This document shows positions 37,001 to 47,043 of a stretch of 64,000 nucleotides of DNA, one piece after another. The notes under the pieces were generated by a model. The model ran no database searches, was not told where the DNA came from, and saw only the letters and a program-made list of their open reading frames with translations. The translations under genes and the position numbers were made by a program. How positions within the stretch are numbered: position 1 is the first letter of the stretch; each line of letters opens with the position of its first letter. This DNA is from an uncultured Clostridia bacterium. Its GTDB lineage: Bacteria > Bacillota > Clostridia > Christensenellales > Borkfalkiaceae. The stretch spans positions 1 to 64,000 of the forward strand of contig CANRAD010000001.1 in assembly GCA_947628505.1 (NCBI GenBank), read 5' to 3'.

Positions 37001-38396
37001 GCTGAGCGCGATAGTCGAGGGCATTTCTCTCGACCTTACCGATGAACTCGCGGGAGAGTGGATAAGCGGAAACGCGGATTTCGAACTTGTTGAGCTTAAC
37101 GGCCTCGGCGCTTACAGCTCGGACGAAACGCTCGAAAACAGCCGCGGAGAGATAACCATCAACGGAGAGACTATAAAATACTATAATTATCAATTCGCTT
37201 ACAAGGGAAAGAATTATGTGCTTTCCTACGACGATGTGAAAACGATGCTCACGATCACCGGCGGCGATGACGAAAGGATAGAGCTTATCCGTAAAGATAA
37301 AATGTACGGTTTAACGCTCACCGACCGCACAAACAACAGCGATACCGATTACAATACGTATACGTTCAACGGCGGCGGTAACCTTGAAAGCGGCGGCAAA
37401 CTTACAGAACTTTCTACGGCAGGCGTCGAAAAGGTTTACGGATATAAACTTGTCGGCGATGAAATAAAGGTATATTCCGACGCGACGACATGCTTGGAGG
37501 AATACGGCAATATCGTATTCAATTCCGACAAAAATACCTATGACATAACGCTTGGCGAAACTCAGGCCGTCAGCCTTACTCTTGACAATCCCTTTACCGG
37601 CAGATGGGCGGTCAGTGGATTTTCGAGCAATATTACCATCAACACTATAGATTTCAGCTATTTGAACGGCGGCACGAGTACGGTAACGGGAACTTTCATG
37701 GATATGAGAACGACAAGCTACGTATACCATGCCGCAGAGGGATATCTCACCGTCGATTATCTGAGCGGCGAAATGACGTTTGCCGTAACGTTGTATATTA
37801 TTTCGGTAGACGGCGGCGAAATAGTGTTGTCGAGTTATCCCTATCTTGTAACGGGAGACTACATTCCGTGCGCGAAAGTCGACGATTTCTTCTCGGTAAG
37901 CTGGACGAGAAACAACGGAAGCGAGAGTATTCAGTTCGACGGAATGTCGGAGAGTAAACTTGTTTACGGCGTGGCGTATTACAGCGCGCATGACGGGAAT
38001 ACGACTTATCTGTACACTTTGCGGTTCGGAAAAGTTTATGTATGGAATTACGTTCCGTTGAACGGAGAAACGTTATTTTACAGCCTTGAAATGGGCACGG
38101 GCACGACCACGGAAGAAGAAGGCGAAATGGTGTTCACCGGAGGCAGAAACAGATGGTTGAAATTGTCTCCGCTTGAAAACGATACGGCTCTCGTAGCCAA
38201 AACGACGGAAGGAAAACAATATACTTTCACGTTCAGGGGAGAAGTTACCTCCTCCGACGGCGACAAATATACTTATGTAGTAAGGGAAAGGGATGGACAG
38301 ACCACAAAAGTGCAGTTGACCGACGAATCCGGAGAAGTTTTGACTGCAATCGTGGATTATTCCTCCGCCGAAGCTACCATAACGTTTGAAGACTAA
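34095..38396 (+). CDS. Giant lipoprotein with GLUG-like and InlB-like repeats
   Basis: This 1433-residue secreted lipoprotein has a signal peptide with lipobox GVGC (Cys about 27). Residues ~136-500 read like GLUG/adhesin repeats (SPADLLYIASQVN, LENDIDVGG, FGGSFDGNGHTISNFTI, then many GG(I/V)(C/S)GY segments). Residues ~520-615 resemble an InlB B-repeat (GYYFDEELKERVPYGYIFT, VDLYVGFAD). The remaining ~800 residues are repeated beta-rich modules (KSGTYVEAEGVLTLSSGG, GTYSADAITVSGKSL). The start ATG 34095 behind AAGAGGA is preferred over the upstream in-frame TTG 34068. It is the first gene of the operon; adhesion or substrate binding is inferred. Confidence 0.78.
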   Translation: MKKIFTSVLVAVCIICSLIAVCLGVGCQCGETEHKPGVTHTVNLTASEGIEYRLVSPSGQFSGTRPSFETRMESGTKVVLEIVVDEGYIGTPQVAVNGSSDNVTFSDADGYFRFTVEGDSIVTVKGVYIGRSSMQGNGTSASPYLVTSPADLLYIASQVNSNNEAYLESYYRLENDIDVGGGNLSVIGSGVDDSYFGGSFDGNGHTISNFTIKSNSYEYVGLFGQVTANIMDENLGVITSLTLDNFTIEAQAASGANLYVGAFAGYGIGANVFNCRASNGTINVFADYNSFAFAGGVFGMQQSAYVESFGMSCFSGVNYCSTDLELNCMKGKVLCAGGISGYLLSGYEQSTAYIANSYSEGKVFGAIRSGGIVGTCSIYSSVASCYSTCDVSAYSDVWDSNMLQYAVAYAGGICGYSEADTVISDSFSTSALGADSLLGSSYEKTGGICAGTVENAGDPYVDSQPLVVFNCYSVADKSATVSQLQSVDFLKNTLKWKDCDWLFAEGSYPTINAAENEIDFYVNLELDGETVNTGTDNFRLEISSMYMPICYWYNVSNSASLTGSSEGLPELFIADSGKVSYGYYFDEELKERVPYGYIFTRDVDLYVGFADYSEVAGNYYINNSGTSRKITLNLTSRANFTYTDGGITVNGIYRYDGTDVYFLYAPFARLSDHVETDNEENPMLSWNYDMYNFKGKKTSEGFEIFDNVYFTEDAPLKASKNAAIYGSYYVKEDGEEYNFNADYTGTIKKDGVTRRFSYTLDGETLTLKVLTAADDEVLTGTYSADAITVSGKSLSAYDSFKGAWEKSATIPKRYVFDGKGGWSYSYKGEKKSGTYVEAEGVLTLSSGGSEYGTAKFDASGALSLDLVSGEKALYYRENSYVGVWMLSGSDGTVITLELHGIGSNGMGTGVCSYSDGSYYDITYVADNMFASAQSGDATVVTLYQDALLFGNFYVLQSSGRMVAALYNATLSAIVEGISLDLTDELAGEWISGNADFELVELNGLGAYSSDETLENSRGEITINGETIKYYNYQFAYKGKNYVLSYDDVKTMLTITGGDDERIELIRKDKMYGLTLTDRTNNSDTDYNTYTFNGGGNLESGGKLTELSTAGVEKVYGYKLVGDEIKVYSDATTCLEEYGNIVFNSDKNTYDITLGETQAVSLTLDNPFTGRWAVSGFSSNITINTIDFSYLNGGTSTVTGTFMDMRTTSYVYHAAEGYLTVDYLSGEMTFAVTLYIISVDGGEIVLSSYPYLVTGDYIPCAKVDDFFSVSWTRNNGSESIQFDGMSESKLVYGVAYYSAHDGNTTYLYTLRFGKVYVWNYVPLNGETLFYSLEMGTGTTTEEEGEMVFTGGRNRWLKLSPLENDTALVAKTTEGKQYTFTFRGEVTSSDGDKYTYVVRERDGQTTKVQLTDESGEVLTAIVDYSSAEATITFED

Positions 38397-38425
38397 AACA
38401 CGAGTAACACTGAACGAGGTTGATA

Positions 38426-41400
38426 ATGAAAAGCAAATTGAGACGCGTAATTTACGCATGTTTATCGATGACGCTGTGCGCTTCGCTTACGGCAGGCACG
38501 GTGCTTATATCGCATGCGCAAGAAAGCGTGAGCAGCAACAACGTTTCCGCGACCGAAAGCGTCAGATTCGAAGACGTAACGAGGCAGGTCGACACTTCGA
38601 AAATCGTTGAAGAAAATCTTAATAAAACGGTTATGGCGGCGCCCAAAGCCTCATATGAAACGCGTACGGTTATAGTTACGCTCGACGGCGATGGCATCAT
38701 ATCTTCGAAGAAAAGAGACCAATCCGTCAACGAATATATCAATACCGCCGAGGGCAGAGCCAGATATACAAGCATAGTAAAATCCCAGAATGCCTTTTTG
38801 GATAAGCTCGAAACTTACGGCATTCCTTATAAGGTGGAGTATAATTATCGAACCGTCGCCAACGCGCTTGCGATAACTTTGAACACTTCATACGTATCTA
38901 AAATCAAGAGACTCAGCGGCGTTCAAAGCGCGGCGATTGCGAGAACTTATTCCGTTCCCGAAACATATAGTTCGACGACGAAATCAATATATGTTCAGGA
39001 TAACGATACCAATGTGTACGCAACGGGTATTTACGATTCGAGCAAATATAAAGAAGAGGCATGGGGCACCGGCGACGGAATGCTTGTGGCAATTCTCGAT
39101 ACGGGCCTCGATTACACGCACGACGCCTTTAAAACCATGCCCGAGCATCCTTCGTTGACGAAAGATGAGGTTGAAAGGGTTTTGGGAGAGACGACGGCGT
39201 TTTCGATAATGTCCAACGCAAACCGCACGCTCACCGTTGACGACGTATATATAAATGCAAAAGTTCCTTTTGCTTTCGATTATGCCGACAGCGACGCCGA
39301 AGTTTATCCTTCGTATTCCAATCACGGTACGCACGTCGCGGGTATAGTTGCAGGTAGCGACGACAGCTATAACGATAAAGACGGCAATGTGGTAAAAGAT
39401 CAGGAAGGCAATAACGTTCCCTTCGTGGGAGTGGCGCCTTCGGCGCAGCTTATGATTTGCAAAGTGTTTACCGATGACCTCGAAAGCGAAGACCTCGGCG
39501 GTTCCGACACCGATGAATTGGTAGCCGCTCTCGAAGACTGCGTCAATGTCGGAGCGGACGTAATAAACATGAGCCTCGGCACTTCGGCTGGCTTCTCCAC
39601 GACCGACGACGGCGATGACGAGGGTGCACTGTTGAAAAGCGTTATGGACAGCATAACGGAAGCCGGCATATCTTTGGTGTGCGCGGCGAGCAACGAGTTC
39701 AGCTCCGGTTACGGCTCGGATTTCGGTACTAACCTTGCCACAAATCCCGATTCCGGCACCGTGGGCTCGCCCTCCACATATTATCCCGCACTCTCGGTTG
39801 CAAGTATAAGCGGCCAGCAGTCAAAATACCTTATAGGCAATCCCGACACGGAGAACGAGATAGCCGTTTATTATAACGAATCGAGCGACGGCAACGCCGT
39901 TCAATACGATTTTGCAAAATTGCTCCTTCCGGAAGACGAGACGAGCGTGGAATACGAATATGTCGTGATTCCGGGCGTAGGTCAGCCGGCCGATTATTCG
40001 ACTTCTATAAGGTCGAAATTAAGAGAGGGCAACAGAATAGCGCTTATTAAGCGTGGTAAAACGACGTTCAAGGAAAAAGTCGAAACCGCCAAAGCAATGG
40101 GCGCGATAGCAATTATAGTTTACAATAACGTGTCCGGTAAAATCAGAATGACGCTCGGCGATGTTGAAAATCCGCTTCCGGCAATTTCGATTGATATGGA
40201 TACCGGTATGGCGCTTGTCAGAAACGCGGTAAACAGCATAGGAAAGATAAAAATAGACACTTCGCTCCTTGCAGGACCTTTCATGAGCGATTTCTCGTCT
40301 TGGGGAACGACGCCGGATCTCAAAATCAAACCCGAGATAACGGCGCACGGCGGCGAAATAACTTCAACCGTGCCCGGCGGTTACGACGAGCAGAGCGGTA
40401 CTTCAATGGCCTCGCCCAATATGGCAGGGCTTGCGGCGCTCGTTCGCAATTACGTTCGTCTCAACAACGAGAAGTTCGGAATTTCTTCGCAGGACGATAA
40501 CAAATCAATAACCCAGATTTCAAACCAACTTATAATGAGCACGGCCACAACGGTATACGACGAGACGGGCTTGGCCTATTCGCCGAGGAAACAAGGCTCC
40601 GGACAGGCAAATCTCGATAGCATCGTAACTACAAACGCGCTCCTTTATACAGACGATACGACGGGATATTGGTATGTGGGAAAAGACAAGCGCCCCAAGG
40701 TTGAGTTGGGCGAAGACGAGGAACGCAAAGGAGAGTATAAATTCTCGTTCAAGGTAAAGAATTTCGGCAGTACGCAACTTGTATTCAATCTCAGATCAAT
40801 ATTTATGACCGAGACGCTTTCAAGCGACAAAATCGCGGTTGCGGAAAAGGCATATATGCTTGACGATATTCCCGCCGTGTTTGAGGGAAACGGCGTCGAG
40901 GACGGCGTTCTCACGCTTTCAAACGGAACCGAAACCACCGTAAGCGTAACGCTCAAACTTTCTCAGGAAGAGAAAGATTACATCGACGAGAGCTTCAAAA
41001 ACGGTATGTTCGTCGAAGGGTTTATTCAGCTTGAAAGCGAAAGCGGAGATCAGTGTTCGTTGACGCTTCCGTTCATGGCTTTCTACGGCGATTGGGAAGA
41101 CGCTCCCATGCTTGACTACGACGCTTTCGATATAGCGGCGAGCGAGCAGGACGCTTCCGTGCCGGACGATGAAAAAATCAAGCCGAGAGTATGGGCTACG
41201 CAGGCATATACCACTTACTATAACGACAGATACGTTCTTCCCATGGGCGGATATATGTATATCCTTCCGGACGACGCGGATGAGATGTATACCAACGAAG
41301 AATATAGTTCCGTGTCTCGGTTCAATGAATACGTCAGCGAAGACGGCATAGGCAATTACATGACGTCCACGGGCATAAAAGCGGTTTATGCCGGCCTTTT

Positions 41401-44400
41401 GAGAAACGCAAGGCAAGTGGATTACAAATTATATAACAGCTATACGGGCGAAGTCGTTAAAACGGACACGGTTTGGCGCGTAAGCAAGGCGTATTCCGGC
41501 GGCGGCGCGGCTCGTCCCGCATATCTGGAACTCAAAATTTCCCCCGAAGACCTCGGACTTTTGGCCAACGGCAAATATACGATGGATTTTGAGTTCTTCT
41601 TCCATACAAGGCAAGATGGCGAGGAGTGCCCCGAAGAGAACAAATTCTCGTTTGATTTCTATGTGGACTACGAGGCGCCCGTTTTGCAGGACGCGCGTGT
41701 GCGATACTATAATTATAAAGAGGGAAATAAGGACAAACAGCGCATCTATCTCGATTTCGACGTGTTTGACAACCACTATCCGCAGTCCGTAATGCTCTGC
41801 TATTCGAACAGCAATTCCCAAACGAACCAATCGGAAATAGTGCTCGCCACCGACTATGTAACGCCGGTAAGAAATCCCGTCAAAAACGGCGTAACCACCG
41901 TTTCCATAGAGGTAACGGATATTTACGAAAGATATAAGGATTGTTTGTACGTTCAGGTTGACGACTATTCGTTGAATCACACGACTTATTATCTCGGCTA
42001 TCTCGGTCAGGATATAGTTGCCGTTGACGACTCGCTCAACGAGTCGGTGTTGCCGGATACTTTCGAGCTCGCGGAAGGCGAAGATGAAATCACGGTAGAC
42101 GTTTACGGCACGCACAAAGTCAAACTCGAATACGAGGGCAATGCGGATCTTTCCAATTTCGAATGGATGGACGCTTCGTCGAGCTATGTCGCCGTAAAGA
42201 ACGGAGAAATAGTCGGCTTAAAGCCCACCGGCGGCAACCCGGTAACCATAGCCGTAGGCAACCGCAAGGGCGTGATAAGATATATTAAAGTAAACGTAAC
42301 AGACACGGGAAAGAGACTTTCGCTGCCTTCGCTTTCATTCGGCGCGATAAAGAACAGCACGGACGCTCTTCAAAAGGCGTCGGGTTCCGTTAAGGTCAAC
42401 CCCGGCGAAACATTCGAGTTGGAGATAATATCCGATCCTTGGTATTATCCTCTTGTTTTGTCGGATTTCACATGGACGAGCGATAGGCCGGACGTTGCTA
42501 CGGTTGACCAAAGCGGAGTAGTGCGCACAATCAAAAAGGGCTCCGCGGTAATAAAGGCGACCTCAAAGGTTTCTCAGCTTATGACGGCCGTTGTATCGCT
42601 TGTCGTTCAGGATCCGTTCACAATCAGCGATATGACGTTGACGGAGTTCCACGGCGGCGACGCGGCAGATGGCGAAGATGACGGCGTGGTTACGATTCCT
42701 TCCGATAAAAACATAATGACTATCGGTTCGGAGGCTTTCAAAGACAATAATCAGATGACGGCTGTAATCATACCCAAAACGGTTACGCAGATAGACGAGA
42801 GAGCGTTTATAAACTGCACCTCGCTCAAAGCCATTTACTTCATACAGAAAGATCCGATGGAAATTGCCGACGCGTCGCTTACTCTTATAAACAGAAAAGC
42901 TTTCTATAACTGTACAAGTTTGGAAACTTTGGATTTGAGCAACGTCAAAGTTATAAGCGTCGCAAGCGAAGCGTTTGCGGGCTGTACGGCTCTTAAAGAA
43001 ATAAAGAAAATGACGGCGATAGGAACGGCGTACGATTCGGCGTTCTCGGGTTGTTCGTCTCTCGTCGGAACGATGCAAAGCGACGGCAAACCGATGCTCG
43101 ATTTGACAGGTTTACATTCGAGCGGGAACAACGTATTTGAAAACTGCACGTCTTTGCAGAGAATACTTACGGGCGGATATACGGCTATCGGGGCTCGGAT
43201 GTTTGCGGGTTGCACTGCGTTGAAGAGCTTAACGCTCAAATCGGAAATCATAGGCGAAAGCGCGTTCTCGGGTTGCTCTTCGCTCGTCAGCGTAAAGTTC
43301 GAAACCGACGATGTGGCGGCGGATGACTTCGGATTCCAGATCGGTAACCGGGCGTTTGCCGATTGCAACATTCTGTCCTCCGTGGATTTCGGAACGTCAA
43401 TCGTAAAAAGCATAGGGGACGAGGCGTTTGCAAATACGTCTCTCGCAACCTTTAAATATCCTTCGGGACTTACCGACTTCGGAACGGACGTGTTTAAAGG
43501 AACGGACGTCAGAACGGTAACGGGAGACGAGTGCGCTATCGTAGGTAATGCCGTCTACAACCAAACTCAAAGTAAACTTTTGCTGTATTTCGGCAATGAC
43601 AGCACTTTCAATATTCCTTCGGAAGTAACCCAAATAGGCGAAAATGCTTTCTCCGGCAGCGCTATAACGGAAATAACAATCCCGGAAGGAGTAACAAAGA
43701 TAGGCGACGGCGCATTTAAGAACAGCGCGCTTGAAAGCATAACTTTCAACTGCACGGCGCTCGAAGAGATTGGAGCGGAAGCCTTTATGGGCTCGCGCCT
43801 CGGCGAAATAACCGTGCCCGAAACCGTTGTCAAAATCGGGGACAGAGCGTTCAGCGGAACGCCTTTAACCGAATTTTCGTTCACGCCTTCAACCGCCGCT
43901 TCGTTGGGCTCGGGAGTATTTAGTTATTGCGTTAATTTGACAAACATTTCATTAGATGATAAAATAACTGATATCGGTATGAATACTTTTGCCGGCTCAA
44001 CGAGACTTCTCACCGTTGAATTGCCTTCGACGGTTACCGAGATTCCCGATATGACATTCAGCGGTTGCGTAAGACTTACGTCTGTTACGGGCGCCGAATT
44101 CACAAAAGTCGGAGCAATGGCGTTCAACGGTTGCTCCGCGCTCAAAACAATCGACTTGTCGAAAGTTACGAGCGTCGATATGCTGGCGTTCAATCGTTGC
44201 TCCGGGTTGGAGTCGGTTGACCTTACCGCGCTTGAAACCGTCGGCATGAACGCTTTTGCCGAATGTACGGATATGGCCGTAACGGGACTTGAAAACCTCG
44301 TAACAGTGGGCAGGATGGCGTTCTATAACTGCAACGGCATATCCTCGTTGAATCTTCTCAAAGCCAAACAAATAGATTACGGCGCGTTTGCCGTGGATAA

Positions 44401-45727
44401 CGGCGGCACGAGTTTCTCTGAGCTCAACATTCCGGTAGCGGAAGACATAGGAGAATTGGCGTTCTTCGGCGGCAGCGAAACCGCGGTAACCATACCGGAA
44501 ACCGTGAAAACGATAGGCGACGGCGCGTTTGCGGCCTCTGTTAAACTTGCGGCGTTTACCGCGTCGGGCAGCGCGTTTACGGCGTTGGACGGAGTTCTGT
44601 ATGAAAATCTTTCCGACGGAACGAAAGTGCTCGTAGCCTACCCGGGAGCAAAGACTTCCGCAAGCAGTTATACGGTTGCGGACGGCACGATAAAAGTTCA
44701 GGGCTATGCTTTCAATGGGCTTTCAGGCGGTTCGCTCAAAAAGGTCGAATTGCCTTACAGCGTTCGAGTGATAGGCAAAGGAGCATTCTTTAACAGCGGT
44801 ATCACCGAATATACTTTCAGAAGTATTCAGGCGCCGGTGCTCGAAGTCGAATACGATTCTCAGATTGATGACATAATCGAGGAGACCGAGAACACCTATA
44901 AAGGTTACTATTACAACAACTTCGAGTCTCAAATAGTTTATTTCAGCGAGATATTCGGAGATGAGAGTACGCTTGTCATCAATTGCCCCGAAAACGGCAA
45001 GGGATACGACAATCACATTTATTCCATATATTTCGGAACAAAGAATTCTCTCGGCGTTCTTATGGACGACGATGCGAGAAGCGTTTTAAACGCCATAAAC
45101 GAAATTTCGCAAACCGATATCTCTGGATGGGCGTCGCTTGAAGTAAACGACGGCAACAAGCAGATGGTCGAGGAGTATGCCGAACGCGTCATTAACGCCA
45201 GAAGGCTTCTCAATAACATTGTGGACGATATCCAGCTTGATTTCATCGGCGAAGCAAACATAGAGAAACTTACTCAAATCGAAACGCAGATGCGTACTAT
45301 TAAGCAACATTTCGGCATTGTGGTAAGCGTAACGAGCGTAACTTACGACAGAGACAGCTATAAAAGGGATTACGTGGCAGGTGAAGAATTCGATCCCACG
45401 GGATTGAAGTTCTATGTTCAATACAGCGATTATTCAGTTGCCGAAGCCGATATGTCTCAGATGCAGAGGCTCGATAATTCCCCTCTCACGGAGTTAACCA
45501 ATTACGTCAGATACCAAGGTTACGGCAAGACCGTCTATGTCGAAGTAAGAGTAAGCGCCGGCAGAAGCGCGAATACCGAGTCCGTAATTACGGCTAAACC
45601 CGAAACTCCTTCGGATAACGCAAGCGGTTTCGTATGGATAGCTGTCGGAATAACTTCGGCGGTCGTACTTGCCTTCGGCATTGCGGCGGGAGCGATAATC
45701 GTGCGCAGGAAAACAAGAGGACACTGA
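38426..45727 (+). CDS. Giant cell-surface subtilase with PA, Ig-like and BspA leucine-rich repeats
   Basis: This 2433-residue S8 serine protease has a signal peptide (about 1-30), an inhibitor-I9-like propeptide (~75-175) and the catalytic triad D225 (LDTGLDYTHD), H300 (NHGTHVAG) and S660 (GTSMASPNMAG). A PA insert lies at ~532-605, an Fn3-like region of the C5a-peptidase type at ~775-900, and two BIG2-like Ig domains at ~1225-1395. About 20 BspA-type LRR_5 repeats follow (~1418-2130), then a further Ig-like domain. A C-terminal helix (~2400-2425) with RRKTRGH anchors it; no LPXTG is present. Start ATG 38426 follows GAGGT, 29 bp after the previous stop. It is predicted to degrade extracellular protein at the cell surface. 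Confidence 0.9.
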   Translation: MKSKLRRVIYACLSMTLCASLTAGTVLISHAQESVSSNNVSATESVRFEDVTRQVDTSKIVEENLNKTVMAAPKASYETRTVIVTLDGDGIISSKKRDQSVNEYINTAEGRARYTSIVKSQNAFLDKLETYGIPYKVEYNYRTVANALAITLNTSYVSKIKRLSGVQSAAIARTYSVPETYSSTTKSIYVQDNDTNVYATGIYDSSKYKEEAWGTGDGMLVAILDTGLDYTHDAFKTMPEHPSLTKDEVERVLGETTAFSIMSNANRTLTVDDVYINAKVPFAFDYADSDAEVYPSYSNHGTHVAGIVAGSDDSYNDKDGNVVKDQEGNNVPFVGVAPSAQLMICKVFTDDLESEDLGGSDTDELVAALEDCVNVGADVINMSLGTSAGFSTTDDGDDEGALLKSVMDSITEAGISLVCAASNEFSSGYGSDFGTNLATNPDSGTVGSPSTYYPALSVASISGQQSKYLIGNPDTENEIAVYYNESSDGNAVQYDFAKLLLPEDETSVEYEYVVIPGVGQPADYSTSIRSKLREGNRIALIKRGKTTFKEKVETAKAMGAIAIIVYNNVSGKIRMTLGDVENPLPAISIDMDTGMALVRNAVNSIGKIKIDTSLLAGPFMSDFSSWGTTPDLKIKPEITAHGGEITSTVPGGYDEQSGTSMASPNMAGLAALVRNYVRLNNEKFGISSQDDNKSITQISNQLIMSTATTVYDETGLAYSPRKQGSGQANLDSIVTTNALLYTDDTTGYWYVGKDKRPKVELGEDEERKGEYKFSFKVKNFGSTQLVFNLRSIFMTETLSSDKIAVAEKAYMLDDIPAVFEGNGVEDGVLTLSNGTETTVSVTLKLSQEEKDYIDESFKNGMFVEGFIQLESESGDQCSLTLPFMAFYGDWEDAPMLDYDAFDIAASEQDASVPDDEKIKPRVWATQAYTTYYNDRYVLPMGGYMYILPDDADEMYTNEEYSSVSRFNEYVSEDGIGNYMTSTGIKAVYAGLLRNARQVDYKLYNSYTGEVVKTDTVWRVSKAYSGGGAARPAYLELKISPEDLGLLANGKYTMDFEFFFHTRQDGEECPEENKFSFDFYVDYEAPVLQDARVRYYNYKEGNKDKQRIYLDFDVFDNHYPQSVMLCYSNSNSQTNQSEIVLATDYVTPVRNPVKNGVTTVSIEVTDIYERYKDCLYVQVDDYSLNHTTYYLGYLGQDIVAVDDSLNESVLPDTFELAEGEDEITVDVYGTHKVKLEYEGNADLSNFEWMDASSSYVAVKNGEIVGLKPTGGNPVTIAVGNRKGVIRYIKVNVTDTGKRLSLPSLSFGAIKNSTDALQKASGSVKVNPGETFELEIISDPWYYPLVLSDFTWTSDRPDVATVDQSGVVRTIKKGSAVIKATSKVSQLMTAVVSLVVQDPFTISDMTLTEFHGGDAADGEDDGVVTIPSDKNIMTIGSEAFKDNNQMTAVIIPKTVTQIDERAFINCTSLKAIYFIQKDPMEIADASLTLINRKAFYNCTSLETLDLSNVKVISVASEAFAGCTALKEIKKMTAIGTAYDSAFSGCSSLVGTMQSDGKPMLDLTGLHSSGNNVFENCTSLQRILTGGYTAIGARMFAGCTALKSLTLKSEIIGESAFSGCSSLVSVKFETDDVAADDFGFQIGNRAFADCNILSSVDFGTSIVKSIGDEAFANTSLATFKYPSGLTDFGTDVFKGTDVRTVTGDECAIVGNAVYNQTQSKLLLYFGNDSTFNIPSEVTQIGENAFSGSAITEITIPEGVTKIGDGAFKNSALESITFNCTALEEIGAEAFMGSRLGEITVPETVVKIGDRAFSGTPLTEFSFTPSTAASLGSGVFSYCVNLTNISLDDKITDIGMNTFAGSTRLLTVELPSTVTEIPDMTFSGCVRLTSVTGAEFTKVGAMAFNGCSALKTIDLSKVTSVDMLAFNRCSGLESVDLTALETVGMNAFAECTDMAVTGLENLVTVGRMAFYNCNGISSLNLLKAKQIDYGAFAVDNGGTSFSELNIPVAEDIGELAFFGGSETAVTIPETVKTIGDGAFAASVKLAAFTASGSAFTALDGVLYENLSDGTKVLVAYPGAKTSASSYTVADGTIKVQGYAFNGLSGGSLKKVELPYSVRVIGKGAFFNSGITEYTFRSIQAPVLEVEYDSQIDDIIEETENTYKGYYYNNFESQIVYFSEIFGDESTLVINCPENGKGYDNHIYSIYFGTKNSLGVLMDDDARSVLNAINEISQTDISGWASLEVNDGNKQMVEEYAERVINARRLLNNIVDDIQLDFIGEANIEKLTQIETQMRTIKQHFGIVVSVTSVTYDRDSYKRDYVAGEEFDPTGLKFYVQYSDYSVAEADMSQMQRLDNSPLTELTNYVRYQGYGKTVYVEVRVSAGRSANTESVITAKPETPSDNASGFVWIAVGITSAVVLAFGIAAGAIIVRRKTRGH

Positions 45728-47013
45728 TGAGTAAAAGAAGAACAGCACTTTTCGTAATTTGCATAATAACGTTCATAACTGCGATTTGTATGTTCGCGGG
45801 TTGTAAACTGAACGAAACGCTTGACGACATTATAGCGGCAAACAACCTTAAAGCGCGCGTAACTTATTTTTCGAACGGCGGCAACTTCGGCAACGAAGAA
45901 CTGCATGTAAAAGAAATGTACTTCCGCGATCAATCCAAGGCGCTCAATATCGGTTTTACCAATCTCACAAGCGGCTCTTTGGAAATCGCTCGCGACGATT
46001 ATGCCCTTATCGGCTGGTATAAAGCCGAACTCAACGATGACGGCAAAGTTGTCTATGAGGACGGCACCGTCTATGAAGACGGCGCGGATTATGATTTGAC
46101 GAAGAATATCAAGGCGAGCGACGAGCTGTTTGATTTTTCCAAACCATTGTCCAAAGGCGAACACCATTATCTGTGCGCAAAGTGGCAAAAGGACGTAAAA
46201 CTTCTTGTCAAAGCGGCGCTTGAAAGCGGGGAGACCATAACTTATAATTCGGGCGGCACAACGATAACGTATTCGTCCGGCGACGAATTGGGGCAATTCG
46301 GCTTCGGTGTTTCAGGTACGGTTTCCAGGCCCGGCGATATTCTTTCGGCGAGCAATATGACCGAGAGGTTTACGTTCGTTGAATATTATCTCGAACCCGA
46401 ATGTGAGAACATAGTTACGTTCCCGCTGAGTATGCCCGAAGGCGACGAAGATTTGGTTATTTACGCCAAATACATAAAAGGCGTATGGAGTATAGTGAAA
46501 ACGCCTAACGACGTTGCCAATATGTTCACAAGCCAATCGTTGAACTCATATTTCATACGCGATATAGACTGCTCCGGCATCTCCGCCGTAAACAACATGA
46601 ATTATTTCAGCGGAAAGATAGAGGGCAACGGCTATACCGTGCGCAATCTTAAAGTTAAAACAAACGGATATCTCCGTAGCGGCGAGGCCGCCGTATTCGG
46701 CGAAATAGCGCCCACCGCGGCAATCAAAAATATAACTTTCGAAAATCTTACGTTTAGCTGTCAGGTGGCGAACAATGCAAACTTGGAACTCTATTTCGTA
46801 TTTAAAAAGTTAAACGAAGGCGCAGTTATATCGGACGTTACCGTCGGCGGCAAGCTCAGCATAGTAAATCTCGGAACAGGCGCCTTGGTAACAAACCTTT
46901 ATAAGAACGACGAATATTCCGGTTCGGATCATTGGTTGTTCGGAGGTTTCGAAACCGACAGCTTATATACGGATATAACCATAAGTCCGGGAACAACTTA
47001 CGAAAAACTTTAA
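45727..47013 (+). CDS. Repeat lipoprotein, InlB/GLUG type
   Basis: This 428-residue lipoprotein has lipobox FAGC (Cys about 27). Residues ~45-160 and ~160-255 resemble two InlB B-like repeats (DDYALIGWYKAELNDDGKV, HHYLCAKWQKDV; FTFVEYYLEPECENIVTFP). A GLUG-like C-terminal part follows (MNYFSGKIEGNGYTVRNLKV, AAVFGEIAPTAAIKNITFENLTF). The start ATG 45727 shares one base with the stop of the protease gene and has AAGAGGA upstream, so the two are translationally coupled. Accessory function for the protease or peptide capture is inferred from this only. Confidence 0.75.
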   Translation: MSKRRTALFVICIITFITAICMFAGCKLNETLDDIIAANNLKARVTYFSNGGNFGNEELHVKEMYFRDQSKALNIGFTNLTSGSLEIARDDYALIGWYKAELNDDGKVVYEDGTVYEDGADYDLTKNIKASDELFDFSKPLSKGEHHYLCAKWQKDVKLLVKAALESGETITYNSGGTTITYSSGDELGQFGFGVSGTVSRPGDILSASNMTERFTFVEYYLEPECENIVTFPLSMPEGDEDLVIYAKYIKGVWSIVKTPNDVANMFTSQSLNSYFIRDIDCSGISAVNNMNYFSGKIEGNGYTVRNLKVKTNGYLRSGEAAVFGEIAPTAAIKNITFENLTFSCQVANNANLELYFVFKKLNEGAVISDVTVGGKLSIVNLGTGALVTNLYKNDEYSGSDHWLFGGFETDSLYTDITISPGTTYEKL

Positions 47014-47043
47014 AAAATAAACTACTCTATCGGAGGATTAACA

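Noticed and set aside
36147-37193. 348-codon reverse-strand open frame
   Set aside because: Antisense to the giant lipoprotein gene, whose signal peptide, repeats and operon context are clear.
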